Assembly: GCA_016858145.1 (NCBI GenBank)
Contig: JAEHOE010000001.1
Span: forward strand, 806,001-870,000
From: Edaphochlamys debaryana
Taxonomy: Eukaryota; Chlorophyta; Chlorophyceae; Chlamydomonadales
Length of the DNA stretch: 64,000 nucleotides
Direction of reading: 5' to 3'
Part shown: positions 26,601-38,607 of the stretch, piece after piece
Layout: every line of letters starts with the position of its first letter
Numbering within the stretch: position 1 is the first letter of the stretch
Made by a program: the position numbers and the translations under genes
The notes under the pieces: generated by a model
What the model saw: only the letters and a program-made list of their open reading frames with translations
Databases searched by the model: none
Told to the model about the DNA's origin: nothing

Positions 26601-29278
26601 AGCAGGGGTGGTTAGCCAGGGCTGCAGAGCGGCCAAGGCCAAGAGACCACTGTCGACTTGCAGCTGCCTCTCCCTGAAACACCCCCTTGCCCCACCCCCC
26701 TGCCCCCCACGCTCCCCCCTCACCATATCGTGGAAGTCCGCCGACGCCGCCGCCTCCAGCGCCGGGCTGTCCCCCAGCCCCTGCACGTGCAGACCCTCGA
26801 TGGAGCGCAGGAAGGACGCGGGGTCGCCCCACACGCCCGCGGCAGACGTCTTGCCCACGCTGTGCAGGCGCATGTCCAGGCAGCGCCGGCACTGTACGGC
26901 AGTGTCCGTGATGCACGGCTTGCCCTCGTACAGCTGGTACGACTCGCGATACCTGCGGCAAGGATGCAGGAGCTGGGCTTTAGAGGCCATTGCAAGACCT
27001 GCCGCATAGCCAGACTAAGCGCCTCCCCGCCAACCCGCCGTTCATTCCCAGCCCCGCCCTCCCGCTTCTGCCCTCCCCGCCCTCACTTTGTGGGCGTGAG
27101 AATTGGCATGACCACGTTGGCCCCCCGCTCCAGCGCCAGCTCCCTGCCCGTGGGCACGATGGCCTGCAGCGCCGTGGTGGCGGAGATGTTGGGGTTGCCC
27201 ATGGTCAGCCGCACCAGCGCGTTCATGGTGCACGTGAGGCTGAACATGGAGCGCATGTGCGCGTTCTTGTCCACGGCGGGGTACAGCTCGTTCCACGTGG
27301 CAGTCACGGGGGTGCCGGGCTGCGTAATGAAGGGGCCCATGCCTGCGCAGGGGGGAGGGGGAGGCGGGGTTGGGAGGGGGACGGCAAGGCTCGACTAAGG
27401 CGGTCTGCAGGGCCGAATGCCTCACTCCCGCAGGCCGACCCACATCAGTGAGGACCCCCTTCTGCCCCTTCCCTTCCCCTCCCCTCCCCTCCCCTCCCCT
27501 CCCCACCGATCATGTCAGCCTTGACCTCCTTGAAGAAAAGCACGTCCCTGGCCAGGTCCCGCAGCGTCTGGCCGGGCAGGCCCACCATGATCCCGGTGCC
27601 CAGCATGAAGCCAACCTGGGGAGAGGGAGGGAGGCAGGGAGGATGAAGCTGGGGCTGCCCCGTGTCGTGTGCAGCCCTGCCCTCTTGCCCCACTCCCCTC
27701 CCTCCGCTGTCCCCTCCCCTGCCCCCACCTTCTTGAGGTTCTGGAGGCACTCCACCCGGTGGTGCCAGGACATGGGTGCGGGGTGCAGGGCGTGGTAGAG
27801 GTCGGGGTTGGACGTCTCGATGCGGATCAGGTAGCGACGGGCGCCGGCCCTGCGGGGGTAGGGGCAGGTGGCAGAGAGGCAGGGTCAGGCGAGGTCCGCT
27901 GACTCCGTATCCGTACCTCCTCCATCTTCCTCGCCCCCGCCTCAACCCCCCTCTTCCCATCCCCCCCACCTGAACAGCCTCTCGTAGTCCTCGATGGGCA
28001 GCTCCCCCACCGACAGAGACACCGCCACGCCCAGCTCCTCCTCGCCCCCGGGCAGCACGGGGGGCGCCCCCGCGCCGCTCTCCGCCCGCTTGGCCAGGTC
28101 CATGGCCACGGTCTCGCGGCGGATGGCCGCAGTCACTCGCTCAAGGTACTGCAGCCGCTGCTCGGTGCGGAGCTCGCCGCCCTGGGGGAGGCAATGGGGT
28201 GGGGGGAGGACGAGGGATGAGTAAGCCACGAGCTTGCGTCTCTTCAGGGGAAGGCTGGAGCTGGCGCAGGGCCCACGCAGGGCCCCTGGACATGTGGTAG
28301 GTCCGTACCCCCGCCCTTCCCCCGCGCCCCCTCCCCTTCCGCCCCCCTCGCCTGCAGCATGATGTTTCTGATTCCGTTCTCCAGCGCCCACTTGGCCACC
28401 TCCACCACCTCCTCCTCGGGCATGGTGTAGCGCCACACGTCCTTCTGGTTGTTGCGGATGCCGCAGTAGCCGCAGTCGTTCTGACACACGTTGCTGAACT
28501 CTATCAGACCGCGGTAGTACACGCCGCCGCCGCAGTACCTGGGACCGAGGGCGGAGGAGAGGGAGTTAGCTTGAGGCCTTACTTTCACTGCGCAAGCAGC
28601 AGCAAGGCTGGGGCTAGCACATCGGCCACCCCGAATGGTGATTGCTGCTGCTGCTGCAGCGGGGAGGGTGATTGCGTAAAGGCTCCGCCTGTCTTCTAGC
28701 TGCTGCGCCCCCGCCCTCCCCCCCTCACTTGTTGGTGACTGCGTTGGCGTGGGCGTACAGGGCCTTCTCCAGCTCCGCGTCCCCACGCCGCCACACCGCC
28801 TCCAGGATGCCCAGGATCTGGGGCAGGGAGAGAGGCGGTAGGGCAGCTGAGCGGCGCAACGGCACTTGGGCAACACCAGAGGGGCCGAGGGGGCAAAGGC
28901 GTTGCAACAGCCCCTGCGTTTGTGCTTACAAGGGAGAGACAGCCCCACCTGCTCCTCCGACAGCTCCACCGTGGTCGCGGGCTCCAGGCCGTTCGGGCCG
29001 AGGCCCAGGAACTCGCCCAGCTTCTGAGCGCCCTCGGCAGGCGTCATCCACGCCCGCGCCCGAGCCTTGGCGGCCTTGACAGCCGCAGTCGCATGCTCGG
29101 GGGGCATGGCCTCCGGAGGCACATCGGCTGACGTGCTCTTGCCCTTCGTCTCCACGTGCGCACACACACGGAGGGCACGCCGGCCGCGCGAGGGACGACC
29201 GACGAACGGCGCGGGCCGCACATCAGCATGTACCGCACGCTGCAGCGGGGTCACGCCAAGCCCTACGCTGAGCGACAT
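23610..29278 (-). CDS. HYDEF: [FeFe]-hydrogenase maturase HydEF fusion, copy 1
   Basis: Seventeen exons from ATG 29278 to TGA 23610 give 1123 residues. First bases of exons: 29278, 28817, 28538, 28181, 27849, 27615, 27342, 26952, 26571, 25983, 25677, 25425, 25152, 24918, 24469, 24028, 23810. After a transit peptide (RALRVCAH) comes the HydE radical-SAM domain, with CX3CX2C as CQNDCGYC at ~158-165. A long Ala/Gly/Pro-rich linker with an Asp/His patch (AAHDSHDDP) covers ~530-640. HydF follows: P-loop AGKST at ~653, DTAG at ~697-700, and the Fe-S ligands CNH at ~991 and HCGGC at ~1047-1051. HydE processes the HydG product and HydF assembles and delivers the 2Fe subcluster to HydA. The fused arrangement is typical of green algae. 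Intron 3 uses a GC donor. It is divergent from HYDG-1 across 551 bp. It differs from copy 2 at only a few residues, such as RYGKLLPG versus RYGKPLPG. Confidence 0.95.
27470..27504. repeat. (CCCCT)n microsatellite in HYDEF-1 intron 6
   Basis: Six to seven CCCCT units sit just inside the intron next to the exon at 27507. On the coding strand this reads as runs of GGGG right after the 5' splice site, a possible G-quadruplex. The mirror intron in HYDEF-2 has related but irregular G tracts, so the repeat expanded after the duplication. Confidence 0.75.
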
Positions 29279-29829
29279 CGTCGCGCTTCGGGACTGCTAA
29301 GCGCGCAGTCCCAGGGCGCGGTCAGCCTGAGGTCAAGCACCGAAACCCCGACGGATTCTGCCGGAACAGCTGACCTAATAGGGTTCGTGTAGGGCTCGCT
29401 GCTTGTATAGTTATATTACGCTTTGAGTCAGGTTTCAGACGTATGGGCGACAGGGCGGGAGGCTGTCGCATTAATGCGCCTGGTCGAAGGCAGGTGCATG
29501 GCAATCGGGCGGGCTGACGGGGCCTTCGGGTGTTGCGGCCGGCGCCGCTCTTCCCCCGCCGCTGCTGGGTTGTTCCGGACACACGTGTCGATACAAGAAG
29601 GGGCAGCACGCGGTCCGAAAGGCTGTCACGGCCGGAGAATTTCCGTTCCGAAACACCCGTACTCCGATTCAGCCCGATGGCTGAGGAGCATAAAAGCCCT
29701 GCACACAGCCGCACTTAGCCGCATATCGCTTCACGTTTCTGTAACACAATCCAGAGAAACCCCTGAGACACTGTGAACTCGCTCCGCGTACCGGAATCCA
29801 ATTTTGACCTTGACCAAGCTAAGCTGGGA
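29279..29829. promoter_or_regulatory. Bidirectional HYDEF-1 / HYDG-1 promoter
   Basis: These 551 bp separate the divergent HYDEF and HYDG start codons. A TATA-like box for HYDG is CATAAAAG at 29689-29696. For HYDEF, on the minus strand, a TATAACTATA-type stretch lies near 29405-29415. GTAC cores, the core of the CRR1 site used in copper and hypoxia responses in Chlamydomonas, are at 29659-29662 and 29788-29791. The same elements recur in the mirror copy. The sites are visible; their use is inferred. Confidence 0.65.
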
Positions 29830-32800
29830 ATGAAGACTCTTCTTCACCCAGGCCACACGGGCCGCGACGCCGTAGGCGTCCGCGCCCGGACGGCGTCGGT
29901 GGCCGCGCCCATTCGGGCACCCATCCCAGTTCCCCGCGCCCGCACCGTAGCTTACTTCAAGCCCGGCGGCCAGATTCAGCACTTATGGAGCGTCGAGCGG
30001 GAGCCCCAGCACACGTGAGCCGCCTCAACGGAGAGGCGTAAGGAACCTTGTTCCGCTTGTCCGCATGCCGCGACGCGCGACTTCACCCCGCTTCCGCTTC
30101 CCCTGGCCGCAGTTACGTCGATCCTGCTGAGTTCATCAACGAGGCCGCTATCCACAAGGCGCTCGACTCGACCATGGAGAAGGCCAAGGACGTCGAGCTG
30201 GTGAGGAATCAGTTGCACGACGCGCATGCGTAACCCACGCCACGCTCTAATTACTGTTTGCCGGCGCGCCAGCACAATCGCGGACCTACTCCTTCGTGCT
30301 GCTTCCTGATCGGATCGCTTGCATTTCCGCAACAGCCAGCTAAGGCCCTTGGCGGCGGCCAAACCCTGGTCGTCCCAACTGAACCCTTCACCACCCGCAC
30401 CTCACTCCCTCCCCCCTTCCCCCGCCCCCAGATTCGCGATATCCTGGCCAAGGCCAAGGAGCGCGCCTTCGTGCACGAGCAGCCGCCCATGGGCCACGGC
30501 GAGGAGGCGCACACCAAGTCTGAGTTCGTGCAGGGCCTGACGCTGGATGAGTGCGCCACGCTGCTCAACGTGGACTCGAACAACGCAGAGCTCATGCACG
30601 AGATCTTCGACACCGCCCTGGCAATCAAGAACCGCATCTACGGCAACCGGGTCGTGCTCTTCGCGCCGCTGTACATCGGTGAGCGGACAGGAGGGCGCGG
30701 CGCGAAGGGCGTGGCGTGTGGGGGGCGAGCCTCCCACCACATGCTGTGCCCACACCGCCTGCATGCCTGCCCTTTCCCCACCTCGCTCTGACCCCCCCGC
30801 GCCTCTCCCTTCCTGCGCTCCCCCCTCCCCCCAGCCAACCACTGCGTCAACAGCTGCACGTACTGCGCCTTCCGCGCCGCCAACAAGAACATGGACCGCT
30901 CGGTGCTGACGGACGAGGACCTGCGCCAGGAGGTGGCGGCGCTGCAGCTGCAGGGCCACCGCCGCCTGCTGGTGCTGACGGGGGAGAGCCCCAAGTACTC
31001 GTTCGACCAGTTCCTGCACGTGAGCGGAGGGGGGGAGGGGGCAGGGGCGGGAATCTGGAGGGAGGGTGGGGTCGCAAGGGGGGCCCCGGGGCCTGGGAGA
31101 CTGGGGACAGGGGAGCAAGCCGCAGGTATTTACGCCTTCCGCAGAGCGCCCTGTGCTGAGCTTGCGGCCCTCTCCTCCCCTCCGCAGGCTGTGGACGTGA
31201 TTGCCAATGTGCACACGGAGCCGTGCGGCAGCATCCGTCGCATCAACGTGGAGATCCCGCCCCTGTCGGTGTCCGACATGCGGAGGCTCAAGGAGACGGA
31301 CAAGGTGGGCGGCGCGGGTATCGGGGGAAGGGGGAGGCACTTGGTTGAAAGAGGCGGAGGCAGGAATGCCCGGACACTGGTTTGAGTTCAGCGCACCAAG
31401 CTCTCTCTGCGTTCCCTCTGCAGGTCGGCACGTTCGTGCTGTTCCAGGAGTCGTACCACCGGGGAACGTTCAAGAAGATGCACCCCACCGTGAGTGCGAG
31501 TACCGGGGGGCGCACAGGAGGGGGGGGGCGATATGCGGCTGCGGTTGCCAAGTGGCTGCAGCTTGTGCGGCAACTGCTTGCAGGAAGCGTGGAGGCTGTT
31601 CTGTCTCGAGCTTCCTTGCATCTCTCTCCCTAACCGCCTCCCTGCCCTCCCCGCATCCGCTCCCCCCCCCTCTCAGGGCCCCAAGTCTGACTTTGACTAC
31701 CGCGTGCTGACCCAGGACCGTGCCATGCGTGCGGGCCTGGACGACGTGGGCATCGGCGCGCTGTTCGGCCTGTACGACTACCGGTACGAGGTGTGCGCCA
31801 TGCTCAAGCACGCAGAGCACCTGGAGAAGGAGTACAACGCGGGGCCGCACACCATCAGCGTGCCGCGCATGCGCCCGGCGGACGGCAGCGAGCTGTCCCT
31901 GGCGCCGCCGTACCCCGTCAACGACGCCGACTTCAAGAAGCTCGTGGCCGTCATCCGCATCGCCGTGCCGTACACCGGCATGATCCTGTCGACGCGCGAA
32001 ACGCCAGAGATGTGAGATGTTGGTCTTGTGGGGCGGGGCGGGAGGGCCGAATAGGCTGTGGAGGCTGACGGGGGCGTCAGGAAGATTAGGATGTCTGCAG
32101 ATAGGGGAGGGCAGGGGCAGGAGCCCACCCAACTCGCCTACCTTGCCCTGACATGACGTTGCTGACGGCTGCTGCTCCCCCGGTTTCCTCCCCCTTCTCC
32201 ACTCCCCAGGCGCTCGCACCTGCTCCGCTGCGGCATGTCCCAGATCAGCGCCGGCAGCCGCACGGACGTGGGGTCGTACCACAAGGACCACACGGCGGAG
32301 ACGGACTCGAACCTGGGCAAGCTGGCCGGGCAGTTCTCCCTGATGGACCACCGGCCCATGGACAAGATCGTGGACTGGCTGCTGCAGGAGGGCTACGTGC
32401 CCAGCTGGTGCACGGCCTGCTACCGCCAGGGGCGCACGGGCGAGGACTTCATGAACATCTGCAAGGCGGGCAACATCCACGACTTCTGCCACCCCAACTC
32501 GCTGCTCACGCTGCAGGTAGGGCGGAACGGGAGGCGGAGGGGAAGAGCGCTCGGGCGAAGTGCGGTGGCTGTGCTGCTCTGGCTGCATACGCTCTGCGGA
32601 TTTCAGCCGTGCTATGCTTGTGCTGAATGCGTCTCTGACGTGTCCTCCTCCCCCCTTCCCTTGCTCTGCTCCCTCCCCCCCAGGAGTACCTGAACGACTA
32701 CGCGGATACGGACCTGAAGCGGAAGGGCGAGGAGGTGATTGCGCGCGAGATGGGCACGGAGGCCTCGGAGCCGCTGTCGGAGGTGGCCCGCAAGCGCCTA

Positions 32801-32851
32801 GAGCGCAAGATGAAGCAGGTGCTCAAGGGCGAGCACGACGTCTACATCTGA
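29830..32851 (+). CDS. HYDG: [FeFe]-hydrogenase maturase HydG, copy 1
   Basis: Nine exons: 29830-30014, 30113-30200, 30432-30678, 30835-31019, 31188-31304, 31424-31489, 31677-32011, 32210-32516 and 32684-32851, giving 565 residues. HydG is a radical-SAM tyrosine lyase that yields CO and cyanide and forms the Fe(CO)2(CN) synthon. Its SAM cluster motif is CVNSCTYC at ~177-184. The second cluster motif CX2CX22C is present as CTAC followed 22 residues later by CHPNS. Other conserved blocks include SVPRMRPADGSEL and GMSQISAGSRTDVGSYHKDH. The start is the first ATG after the TATA-like box (MKTLLHPGH). An upstream in-frame GTG is not used, because the mirror copy has TTG there. The presequence is Arg/Ala-rich as expected for a plastid protein. 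Its 3' end faces the 3' end of HYDG-2 across the palindrome spacer. Confidence 0.95.
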
Positions 32852-32880
32852 GCACCGGGGCGACCGCAGCCGCGGCCGGG

Positions 32881-35008
32881 CGAGCAGGCGCTCATGACGG
32901 GGCGCGACGGTGGTGGGGGGGGAGCTTCCCCTGAGGCGGAAGTGGATGAGGACCTGGAACGTGGAAGTGGGCCGTCGATTGACGGAACCCCTTACCCATG
33001 ACCCGCTAGCAGTAAGCTGCACCGGTGTCGAACGGGTCAGGATCGGCTTTTCCTCGCAAGTTTTGCTATTGTTTTTGTGTCCCTGTTTGTGCCCTGTTCT
33101 GTGTTTGTGTCGCTGTCCCTGTGAGCGGACCCATTCATTGAAGTACGGCTAGTATGCGCTGTACTACTGTGCGGGTTGCAATAAGCCATGTGCGGAGAAG
33201 AACTCAACCAAGAGCCAGACGCGTCTCTCGAGTGTGACAGAGATTGGCCTTGACTAGCACGAATGCGAGGTGGCGGCTATATATCTGACACCTGTTTCCC
33301 GCGCGGGGATGCTTCAACACTGAGCGTCTACCATGAAGGGCTGTTCTATTCTGGCGTGCACATGTTTCTAGCGCCTCCACTGAGGCATGACTTTGACGGA
33401 CCGAGCGAGACTGCTCACATGTAACGCCTACAGCACGAGCCGAGCCCCAGAATGGAGCGGTATCCTCCTTGCGCGCGCCGAGGGAAGGGGTAGTTTGCCC
33501 CCATCCCGGCTGGTCGACTTGAGATCCCTGTCAGCACGTGAGGGATGTGACGGGACGTCAGCGGGCACGACATTGTCCGCCAGCTACTGGCGGCCCGCAA
33601 ATGCTAGAGCCAGCTCCGGCCCCTCAGCTCAGCCAATGCCACCGAGAGGGCGGCCGCCACCACCAAGACCAAGGAGAGAGAACAATGCGTGGGCCGTGGG
33701 GTCAAGCCTTCGAGGCCTAGACCTGGCGACCCACCTGACCCAAGCCTCCACAGCCTGGGCGCCTTCCTCCTCCGCCCCACTTCAACACCTCCAGTCCCGG
33801 GGAAAGGCGCCGTCTTCGCGGAAGGCGGGTGGGATGGTCTTCATGAAGTCATAAAGTCTCAGCCCCAAGGAGACAGGAAGGATGAATAAATGCCCACTGA
33901 CTGCCAGAGGAGTGGAGCCATCTGGCCCTCACCCCGGCCCAGAGGCAGGTCCCCAGGCTTACCGGTAATCTTTACCCTTCACTTCATGGCACCAAGTGGA
34001 GTAGCAGGCATCCAGGCAACCAACAGAAGCGTGTTGCCATCGAGGTCTTTGGGGGAGGGGTTTAAAGCAAAGCGCAATACAGCGCGGGGGAGGGGTTGCA
34101 CGTGGCATGACGGTCGGCTCTTTGTCGGCTGAAAGTTGTGGGGGTTGCGCAACCCGAGCCCCTTCGTTACTTGGGGCTCTTGCGCAGTGCGTGCGGACGT
34201 GGAGGCAGCCCAGGTAGCGGGCCTACTGGGCGAGCGCTGCTGGGACTGGCACGGGACTAGCAGGGTGGAGGGGGAAAGACGCGGCGACATGCGTTGCTGA
34301 TTGACCTGGGCCTGCCAGGGTAAAAGCACGGGACGGTCGTCTACGGTGAGCCTTGGAAATGCTGGGGGCTGGGCAAGCCAAATGCTCCACCATGGTTACA
34401 TGTCCGCTGTGGATATGGTATCCACAGCCATGTGCAAATCTATGCGCTGCACGCCACATCCTCCAAGGAAAGAGAGTGACAGCCGTCCCTCCAAGCCCAG
34501 CATCAATCCCAAGCCAGCACCAGGATTCTCTGGCCTTATCACATGCCATCATGACTTTGATGAGCCACTTCATGCCTAGCTTTATACGCCCACACAGTAA
34601 GCCAGCTTTTGGTCAGTGCCCCTCAACCTTTGCCAGAGAGCCCGCCGGTCACGAGCGAAGCAGGCGTGTATGACCCACACCCGGACAGGTTATTCGTACG
34701 AGCACGCTCCAGGCTTCCAAAACGATCTGGCGAGCAGAGCTCTCTTATCACCTGCGCACCCGAGCCAATGCCGGTCGGCGCACGCATGCACTCTCAACTT
34801 AGCGCTCATGGAGGAGAAGCAACACCGTCTGTGTACGGCATGCACAACACCAGAACGTTATAACTGACACGAAACGGGGCTCTTCGTCGAGCTAAATAAA
34901 ATATATGCTGCTAAGCGTAAAGCCGGAACAACGTAGTCCCCCGTTGCTTTTGCCGCAAGGGGCAACCAGCCATCCCCCGCCTCCCCTGCGCCCCCTCTTC
35001 CTCCTCCC
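32881..35008. other. Unique spacer at the centre of the inverted repeat
   Basis: About 2.1 kb between the two HYDG genes that does not repeat in the other arm, so the palindrome is not closed. It holds both HYDG 3' UTRs; a TGTAA at 33420-33424 could end HYDG-1. Open frames reach 155 codons (33387-33854) without recognisable domains, and no transposase or reverse transcriptase motif was seen. It includes a short perfect hairpin at 34406-34428. Confidence 0.55.
34406..34428. repeat. Perfect 10-bp hairpin in the palindrome spacer
   Basis: GCTGTGGATA and TATCCACAGC are exact inverted copies separated by three bases. It is not followed by a T run and its function is unknown. Confidence 0.6.
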
Positions 35009-35036
35009 CCGGCCGCGGCTGCCCTCGCCCCGGTGC

Positions 35037-38000
35037 TCAGATGTAGACGTCGTGCTCGCCCTTGAGCACCTGCTTCATCTTGCGCTCCAGGCGCTTGCGT
35101 GCCACCTCCGACAGCGGCTCCGAGGCCTCGGTGCCCATCTCGCGCGCAATCACCTCCTCGCCCTTCCGCTTCAGGTCCGTATCCGCGTAGTCGTTCAGGT
35201 ACTCCTGGGGGGGAAGGAGCAGAGCAAGGGAAGGGGGGAGGAGGACACGTCAGAGACGCATTCAGCACAAGCATAGCACGGCTGAAATCCACAGAGCGTA
35301 TGCAGCCAGAGCAGCACAGCCACCGCACTTCGCCCGAGCGCTCTTCCCCTCCGCCTCCCGTTCCGCCCTACCTGCAGCGTGAGCAGCGAGTTGGGGTGGC
35401 AGAAGTCGTGGATGTTGCCCGCCTTGCAGATGTTCATGAAGTCCTCGCCCGTGCGCCCCTGGCGGTAGCAGGCCGTGCACCAGCTGGGCACGTAGCCCTC
35501 CTGCAGCAGCCAGTCCACGATCTTGTCCATGGGCCGGTGGTCCATCAGGGAGAACTGCCCGGCCAGCTTGCCCAGGTTCGAGTCCGTCTCCGCCGTGTGG
35601 TCCTTGTGGTACGACCCCACGTCCGTGCGGCTGCCGGCGCTGATCTGGGACATGCCGCAGCGGAGCAGGTGCGAGCGCCTGGGGAGTGGAGAAGGGGGAG
35701 GAAACCGGGGGAGCAGCAGCCGTCAGCAACGTCATGTCAGGGCAAGGTAGGCGAGATGAGTGGGCTCCTGCCCCTGCCCTCCCTTATCCGCAGACATTTT
35801 AGGCTTCCTGACGCCCCCTAAGCCCCCACATCCCGTTCGGCCCTCCCGCCCCGCCCCACAAGACCAACATCTCACATCTCTGGCGTTTCGCGCGTCGACA
35901 GGATCATGCCGGTGTACGGCACGGCGATGCGGATGACGGCCACGAGCTTCTTGAAGTCGGCGTCGTTGACGGGGTACGGCGGCGCCAGGGACAGCTCGCT
36001 GCCGTCCGCCGGGCGCATGCGCGGCACGCTGATGGTGTGCGGCCCCGCGTTGTACTCCTTCTCCAGGTGCTCTGCGTGCTTGAGCATGGCGCACACCTCG
36101 TACCGGTAGTCGTACAGGCCGAACAGCGCGCCGATGCCCACGTCGTCCAGGCCCGCACGCATGGCACGGTCCTGGGTCAGCACGCGGTAGTCAAAGTCAG
36201 ACTTGGGGCCCTGAGAGGGGGGGGAGCGGATGCGGGGAGGGCAGGGAGGCGGTTAGGGAGAGAGATGCAAGGAAGCTCGAGACAGAACAGCCTCCACGCT
36301 TCCTGCAAGCAGTTGCCGCACAAGCTGCAGCCACTTGGCAACCGCAGCCGCATATCGCCCCCCCCCTCCTGTGCGCCCCCCGGTACTCGCACTCACGGTG
36401 GGGTGCATCTTCTTGAACGTTCCCCGGTGGTACGACTCCTGGAACAGCACGAACGTGCCGACCTGCAGAGGGAACGCAGAGAGAGCTTGGTGCGCTGAAC
36501 TCAAACCAGTGTCCGGGCATTCCTGCCTCCGCCTCTTTCAACCAAGTGCCTCCCCCTTCCCCCGATACCCGCGCCGCCCACCTTGTCCGTCTCCTTGAGC
36601 CTCCGCATGTCGGACACCGACAGGGGCGGGATCTCCACGTTGATGCGACGGATGCTGCCGCACGGCTCCGTGTGCACATTGGCAATCACGTCCACAGCCT
36701 GCGGAGGGGAGGAGAGGGCCGCAAGCTCAGCACAGGGCGCTCTGCGGAAGGCGTAAATACCTGCGGCTTGCTCCCCTGTCCCCAGTCTCCCAGGCCCCGG
36801 GGCCCCCCTTGCGACCCCACCCTCCCTCCAGATTCCCGCCCCTGCCCCCTCCCCCCCTCCGCTCACGTGCAGGAACTGGTCGAACGAGTACTTGGGGCTC
36901 TCCCCCGTCAGCACCAGCAGGCGGCGGTGGCCCTGCAGCTGCAGCGCCGCCACCTCCTGGCGCAGGTCCTCGTCCGTCAGCACCGAGCGGTCCATGTTCT
37001 TGTTGGCGGCGCGGAAGGCGCAGTACGTGCAGCTGTTGACGCAGTGGTTGGCTGGGGGGAGGGGGGAGCGCAGGAAGGGAGAGGCGCGGGGGGGTCAGAG
37101 CGAGGTGGGGAAAGGGCAGGCATGCAGGCGGTGTGGGCACAGCATGTGGTGGGAGGCTCGCCCCCCACACGCCACGCCCTTCGCGCCGCGCCCTCCTGTC
37201 CGCTCACCGATGTACAGCGGCGCGAAGAGCACGACCCGGTTGCCGTAGATGCGGTTCTTGATTGCCAGGGCGGTGTCGAAGATCTCGTGCATGAGCTCTG
37301 CGTTGTTCGAGTCCACGTTGAGCAGCGTGGCGCACTCATCCAGCGTCAGGCCCTGCACGAACTCAGACTTGGTGTGCGCCTCCTCGCCGTGGCCCATGGG
37401 CGGCTGCTCGTGCACGAAGGCGCGCTCCTTGGCCTTGGCCAGGATATCGCGAATCTGGGGGCGGGGGAAGGGGGGAGGGAGTGAGGTGCGGGTGGTGAAG
37501 GGTTCAGTTGGGACGACCAGGGTTTGGCCGCCGCCAAGGGCCTTAGCTGGCTGTTGCGGAAATGCAAGCGATCCGATCAGGAAGCAGCACGAAGGAATAG
37601 GTCCGCGATTGTGCTGGCGCGCCGGCAAATAGTAATTAGAGCGTGGCGTGGGTTACGCATGCGCGTCGTGCAACTGATTCCTTACCAGCTCGACGTCCTT
37701 GGCCTTCTCCATGGTCGAGTCGAGCGCCTTGTGGATAGCGGCCTCGTTGATGAACTCAGCAGGGTCAACGTAACTGCGGCCAGGCGAAGCGGAAGCGGGG
37801 TGAAGTCGCGCGTCGCGGCATGCGGACAAGCGGAACAAGGTTCCTTACGCCTCTCCGTTGAGGCGGCTCACGTGTGCTGGGGCTCCCGCTCGACGCTCCA
37901 TAAGTGCTGAATCTGGCCGCCGGGCTTGAAGTAAGCCACGGTGCGGGCGCGGGGAACTGGGATGGGTGCCCGAATGGGCGCGGCCACCGACGCCGTCCGG

Positions 38001-38056
38001 GCGCGGCCGCCTAGAGCGACGCGACCCGTGTGGCCTGGGTGAAGAAGAGTCTTCAT
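35037..38056 (-). CDS. HYDG: [FeFe]-hydrogenase maturase HydG, copy 2
   Basis: Nine exons mirror copy 1: 38056-37872, 37773-37686, 37454-37208, 37051-36867, 36698-36582, 36462-36397, 36210-35876, 35678-35372 and 35204-35037, giving 565 residues. All functional motifs are the same as in HYDG-1: CVNSCTYC for the SAM cluster and the C-terminal CX2CX22C for the auxiliary cluster that binds the dangler iron. The only clear protein differences I noticed are in the transit peptide, GRVALGGRA here versus GRDAVGVRA in copy 1. The intron after exon 2 begins GTAAGG rather than GTGAGG. Near-identical introns mean that this pair was duplicated recently or is kept alike by gene conversion. No inactivating change was seen. 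Confidence 0.95.
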
Positions 38057-38607
38057 TCCCAGCTTAGCTTGGTCAAGGTCAAAATTGGATTCCGGTACGC
38101 GGAGCAAGTTCGCAGTGTCTCAGGGGTTTCTCTGGATTGTGTTACAGAAACGTGAAGCGATATGCGGCTAAGTGCGGCTGTGTGCAGGGCTTTTATGCTC
38201 CTCAGCCATCGGGCTGAATCGGAGTACGGGTGTTTCGGAACGGAAATTCTCCGGCCGTGACAGCCTTTCGGACCGCGTGCTGCCCCTTCTTGTATCGACA
38301 CGTGTGTCCGGAACAACCCAGCAGCGGCGGGGGAAGAGCGGCGCCGGCCGCAACACCCGAAGGCCCCGTCAGCCCGCCCGATTGCCATGCACCTGCCTTC
38401 GACCAGGCGCATTAATGCGACAGCCTCCCGCCCTGTCGCCCATACGTCTGAAACCTGACTCAAAGCGTAATATAACTATACAAGCAGCGAGCCCTACACG
38501 AACCCTATTAGGTCAGCTGTTCCGGCAGAATCCGTCGGGGTTTCGGTGCTTGACCTCAGGCTGACCGCGCCCTGGGACTGCGCGCTTAGCAGTCCCGAAG
38601 CGCGACG
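38057..38607. promoter_or_regulatory. Bidirectional HYDG-2 / HYDEF-2 promoter
   Basis: 551 bp, exactly the length of the mirror region. TATAACTATA at 38471-38480 fits HYDEF-2 (plus strand). CATAAAAG on the minus strand at 38190-38197 fits HYDG-2. GTAC cores are at 38095-38098 and 38224-38227. Conserved length and elements between arms suggest that both gene pairs are regulated alike. Confidence 0.65.

Larger units (their letters stand above)
23553..32880 (+). repeat. Left arm of a 9.3-kb inverted repeat (HYDEF-1/HYDG-1)
   Basis: Read on the opposite strand, this stretch matches 35009-44326. It runs from about 57 bp past the HYDEF stop to about 30 bp past the HYDG stop. Mirror coordinates of every exon edge sum to 67,879-67,888, so the arms differ only by small indels. 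Exons and most introns look near-identical. HYDEF introns 4, 5 and 10 are clearly diverged. The edges show no transposon ends or target duplications that I can see. Confidence 0.9.

Noticed and set aside
29773..29829. In-frame GTG as an upstream start for HYDG-1
   Set aside because: Not an ATG, and the mirror copy has TTG there with a different frame start. The conserved ATG at 29830 / 38056 is preferred.
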